Shown one piece after another: positions 6,097-7,286 of a stretch of DNA of 7,286 nt; position 1 is the stretch's first letter; each line of letters begins with the position of its first letter. A program made the position numbers and the translations under genes. Source of the stretch: an uncultured Coriobacteriaceae bacterium (lineage in GTDB: Bacteria > Actinomycetota > Coriobacteriia > Coriobacteriales > Atopobiaceae); contig UWSJ01000084.1 of assembly GCA_900549525.1 (NCBI GenBank), positions 1-7,286 on the forward strand, written 5' to 3'. The notes beneath the pieces were generated by a model. The model was not told where the DNA came from and ran no database searches. It saw only the letters and a list, made by a program, of their open reading frames with translations.

Positions 6097-6104
6097 AAAA
6101 GGAG
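6097..6104 (+). promoter_or_regulatory. Shine-Dalgarno deciding the SDR start
   Basis: AAAAGGAG with a 6-nt spacer before ATG 6111. The frame is open further upstream (codon at 6063), but that extension crosses the ribosome site and the hairpin region and precedes the normal SDR N-terminus. Confidence 0.8.
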
Positions 6105-6110
6105 TACATC

Positions 6111-6902
6111 ATGGATCTGCATCTCGAGGGCAAGGTAGTTTTCGTCACCGGCGGTTTTAAGGGCATCGGCAAGGGCATCGCTCTGCAGCTCGCTCGCGAG
6201 GGCGCTGTTCCTGTGGTCCTGAACCGCAAGGATGGCGTCGAGGACGAGTTCCGCGCCGAGATCTCTGAGATCACCAAGACGTTTGAGATGTACTACATCG
6301 ACCTTAACGACACCGACGCCATCGCGCCGATCGTCGAGGAGGTCTACAAGAAGTACGGTCACATCGACGGCGTGGTCAACAACGCCGGTCGTAACGACAA
6401 CTTGGAGCTCGAGACCCTCGAGTGGCGCGACTTCGAGAAGTCCCTCCATGGCAACCTCACGCACTACTTCGAGCTCGTTCACTGCTGCTGCCCCTATCTC
6501 AAGGAGAGCAAGGGCTCGATTGTGAACATCGCCTCCAAGGTCGCCCTCACCGGCCAGGGCAAGACGACCGCCTACGCTGCCGCCAAGGGCGCCATCCTTG
6601 GCCTCACCCGTGAGTGGGCCGCCGCTCTCGTCCACGACTCCGTGCGTGTCAACGCCATCGTCGTCGCCGAGGCCTGGACGCCGCTGTACGCCAACTGGAT
6701 CAAGACCTTCGGTGACGAGGAGGCCCAGCAGAAGCGTCTGTCCCTCATCACGGACCGCATCCCGCTGGAGCACCGCATGACCTCCACCGAGGAGATTGCC
6801 GACACCACGTGCTTCCTGCTCTCCGACCGCTCCAGCCACACCACCGGCCAGTGGTGCAACGTCGACGGCGGCTACGTCAACCTCGACCGCGCGCTTGACT
6901 AG
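6111..6902 (+). CDS. SDR-family oxidoreductase, probable L-fucose dehydrogenase
   Basis: A 263-residue classical short-chain dehydrogenase. The NAD(P)-binding Rossmann motif is TGGFKGIG (13-20); NNAG is at 90-93; the catalytic tetrad is N115, S142, Y155 and K159 (YAAAK, 155-159). The C-terminal VDGGYVNLDRALD (251-263) is the usual family end. A substrate-loop segment AEAWTPLYANWI (186-197) lies where sugar dehydrogenases contact their substrate. The expected reaction is oxidation of L-fucose at C1 to L-fuconolactone with NAD(P)+, as for FucX of C. jejuni, inferred from the UxaA-type dehydratase before it and the FucP-like gene 26 nt after it. L-galactose or D-arabinose, which share stereochemistry with L-fucose, could also be substrates. 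An alternative is the C4 dehydrogenase acting on 2-keto-3-deoxyfuconate, which is also an SDR. Cofactor preference is not clear from the sequence. Confidence 0.87.
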   Translation: MDLHLEGKVVFVTGGFKGIGKGIALQLAREGAVPVVLNRKDGVEDEFRAEISEITKTFEMYYIDLNDTDAIAPIVEEVYKKYGHIDGVVNNAGRNDNLELETLEWRDFEKSLHGNLTHYFELVHCCCPYLKESKGSIVNIASKVALTGQGKTTAYAAAKGAILGLTREWAAALVHDSVRVNAIVVAEAWTPLYANWIKTFGDEEAQQKRLSLITDRIPLEHRMTSTEEIADTTCFLLSDRSSHTTGQWCNVDGGYVNLDRALD

Positions 6903-6913
6903 TCCGCGGTTTG

Positions 6914-6920
6914 AAAGAGG
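6914..6920 (+). promoter_or_regulatory. Shine-Dalgarno of the transporter gene
   Basis: AAAGAGG, 8 nt before ATG 6929, in the 26-nt gap after the SDR stop. It supports the ATG as the start and polycistronic translation with the SDR. Confidence 0.6.
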
Positions 6921-6928
6921 GCTTTTGA

Positions 6929-7286
6929 ATGTCTGATCCCACCAAGAAAGCGAGCTCGAAGGGTTCTGCGGCAACCGTCGCTATCGTTCTCGTTACCTCA
7001 CTGTTCTTCGTCTGGGGCCTGACCATGAACCTGGTCAGCTCGCTGAACGCCCCGATTGCGAACTACCTTGAGCTGACGACGACCCAGACGTCGCTCATGC
7101 AGGTCGCTTACTATGGCGCCTATTTCGTTATGGCCATTCCGGCCGGCGCAATCGCCAAGAAGTACGGCTATAAGGGTGGCGTCATCGCCGGCCTCGCCCT
7201 GTTCGTGATCGGCTCCATCATCACGGTGCCTGCCACCAACGCCGCCTCGTTCGGCCTGTTCCTCGTCTCCACGTTCGTCGTCGCCG
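6929..7286 (+). CDS. fucP: FucP-like MFS sugar:H+ symporter, N-terminal part (3' end outside window)
   Basis: The first 119 residues of an integral membrane transporter of the FHS (fucose-galactose-glucose) family; the frame is open to the right edge. A short Lys/Ser-rich cytoplasmic tail (1-13) is followed by TM1 (about 14-36, with the family stretch SLFFVWG at 24-30), TM2 (about 56-77, with QVAYYGAYFVMAIPAG at 58-73), the short MFS loop KKYGYKGG (77-84), TM3 (about 84-102) and the start of TM4. The pattern QxxYYGxYFxMxIPAG...KKYGYKGG resembles E. coli FucP, where the equivalent reads QSAFYFGYFIIPIPAG then KKLSYKAG. It is third in the operon and presumably feeds L-fucose to the dehydrogenase. 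Oddly, the TM1 aspartate essential in E. coli FucP (D46) appears to be replaced by serine. Substrate is inferred from context and could be another hexose. Confidence 0.88.
   Translation, partial: MSDPTKKASSKGSAATVAIVLVTSLFFVWGLTMNLVSSLNAPIANYLELTTTQTSLMQVAYYGAYFVMAIPAGAIAKKYGYKGGVIAGLALFVIGSIITVPATNAASFGLFLVSTFVVA

Larger units (their letters stand above)
5913..6110 (+). other. Gene-free, hairpin-rich intergenic segment inside the operon
   Basis: 198 nt without a supported gene. It contains CGTCCC/GGGACG (5944-5949/5954-5959, 4-nt loop), GCCTG/CAGGC (5982-5986/5998-6002), a strong hairpin at 6010-6034 listed separately, and GTGA/TCAC (6044-6047/6049-6052). A C4G4 palindrome near 6071-6078 is followed by CCCGGG at 6086-6091. 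None has a T-run, so none is a convincing intrinsic terminator. No promoter with both boxes was found. The segment may be an mRNA processing or stabilising region that separates expression of the dehydratase from that of the SDR and transporter. Confidence 0.45.

Noticed and set aside
6035..6104. Known riboswitch class in front of the SDR
   Set aside because: I could not find conserved core motifs of cobalamin, TPP, SAM, glycine or other common classes; only generic stems are present.
6060..6974. Minus-strand open frame (304 codons) opposite the SDR
   Set aside because: Val/Leu/Asp/Gly-rich complement of the SDR; no domain signature. The SDR Rossmann motif and catalytic tetrad are clear on the plus strand.

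Overview
This 7.3 kb window comes from a GC-rich bacterium, most likely an actinomycete. Codon third positions are mostly G or C, and FolC has the GTNGKTS P-loop that I associate with actinobacterial FolC. The gene mix would fit a gut- or mucosa-associated Coriobacteriia-type organism. That placement is inference; no taxonomic marker in the window settles it.

Left part (1-3224, plus strand) is a compact housekeeping run. It holds the coiled-coil C-terminus of valyl-tRNA synthetase (valS), a 5-formyltetrahydrofolate cyclo-ligase, folylpolyglutamate synthase (folC) and a fumarylacetoacetate hydrolase (FAH)-family enzyme. The gaps are 2, 22 and 12 nt, so they are probably co-transcribed. The two middle genes serve folate metabolism; the FAH gene does not belong to that pathway.

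Right part (3269-7286) is a sugar-acid/deoxysugar catabolic locus. An IclR-family regulator on the minus strand faces, across a 349-nt control region, a plus-strand operon. The operon encodes a UxaA-family sugar-acid dehydratase, a short-chain dehydrogenase (SDR) and a FucP-like MFS sugar transporter that runs off the window. Regulator + UxaA-type dehydratase + SDR + FucP is the gene set of the L-fucose locus of Campylobacter jejuni (IclR Cj0480c, UxaA halves Cj0482/Cj0483, SDR FucX Cj0485, FucP Cj0486). The best reading is therefore non-phosphorylating L-fucose oxidation: FucP imports L-fucose, the SDR oxidises it to the lactone, a lactonase (not in this window) gives L-fuconate, and the UxaA-type enzyme dehydrates it to 2-keto-3-deoxy-L-fuconate. 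The FAH enzyme next door could be the last, C-C-cleaving step (2,4-diketo-3-deoxy-L-fuconate to pyruvate and lactate), but this is only a hypothesis.

The divergent control region carries a previously unlisted set of TTCG-N(2-6)-style inverted repeats, two of them nearly identical (TTCGCAAATACGAA and TTCGCAATCACGAA). One overlaps the -35 of a plausible iclR promoter. The 198-nt gap between the dehydratase and the SDR lacks a gene but contains several hairpins, including a 10-bp stem closed by a GCAA tetraloop. I found no tRNA, rRNA, CRISPR array, insertion sequence or integration site.
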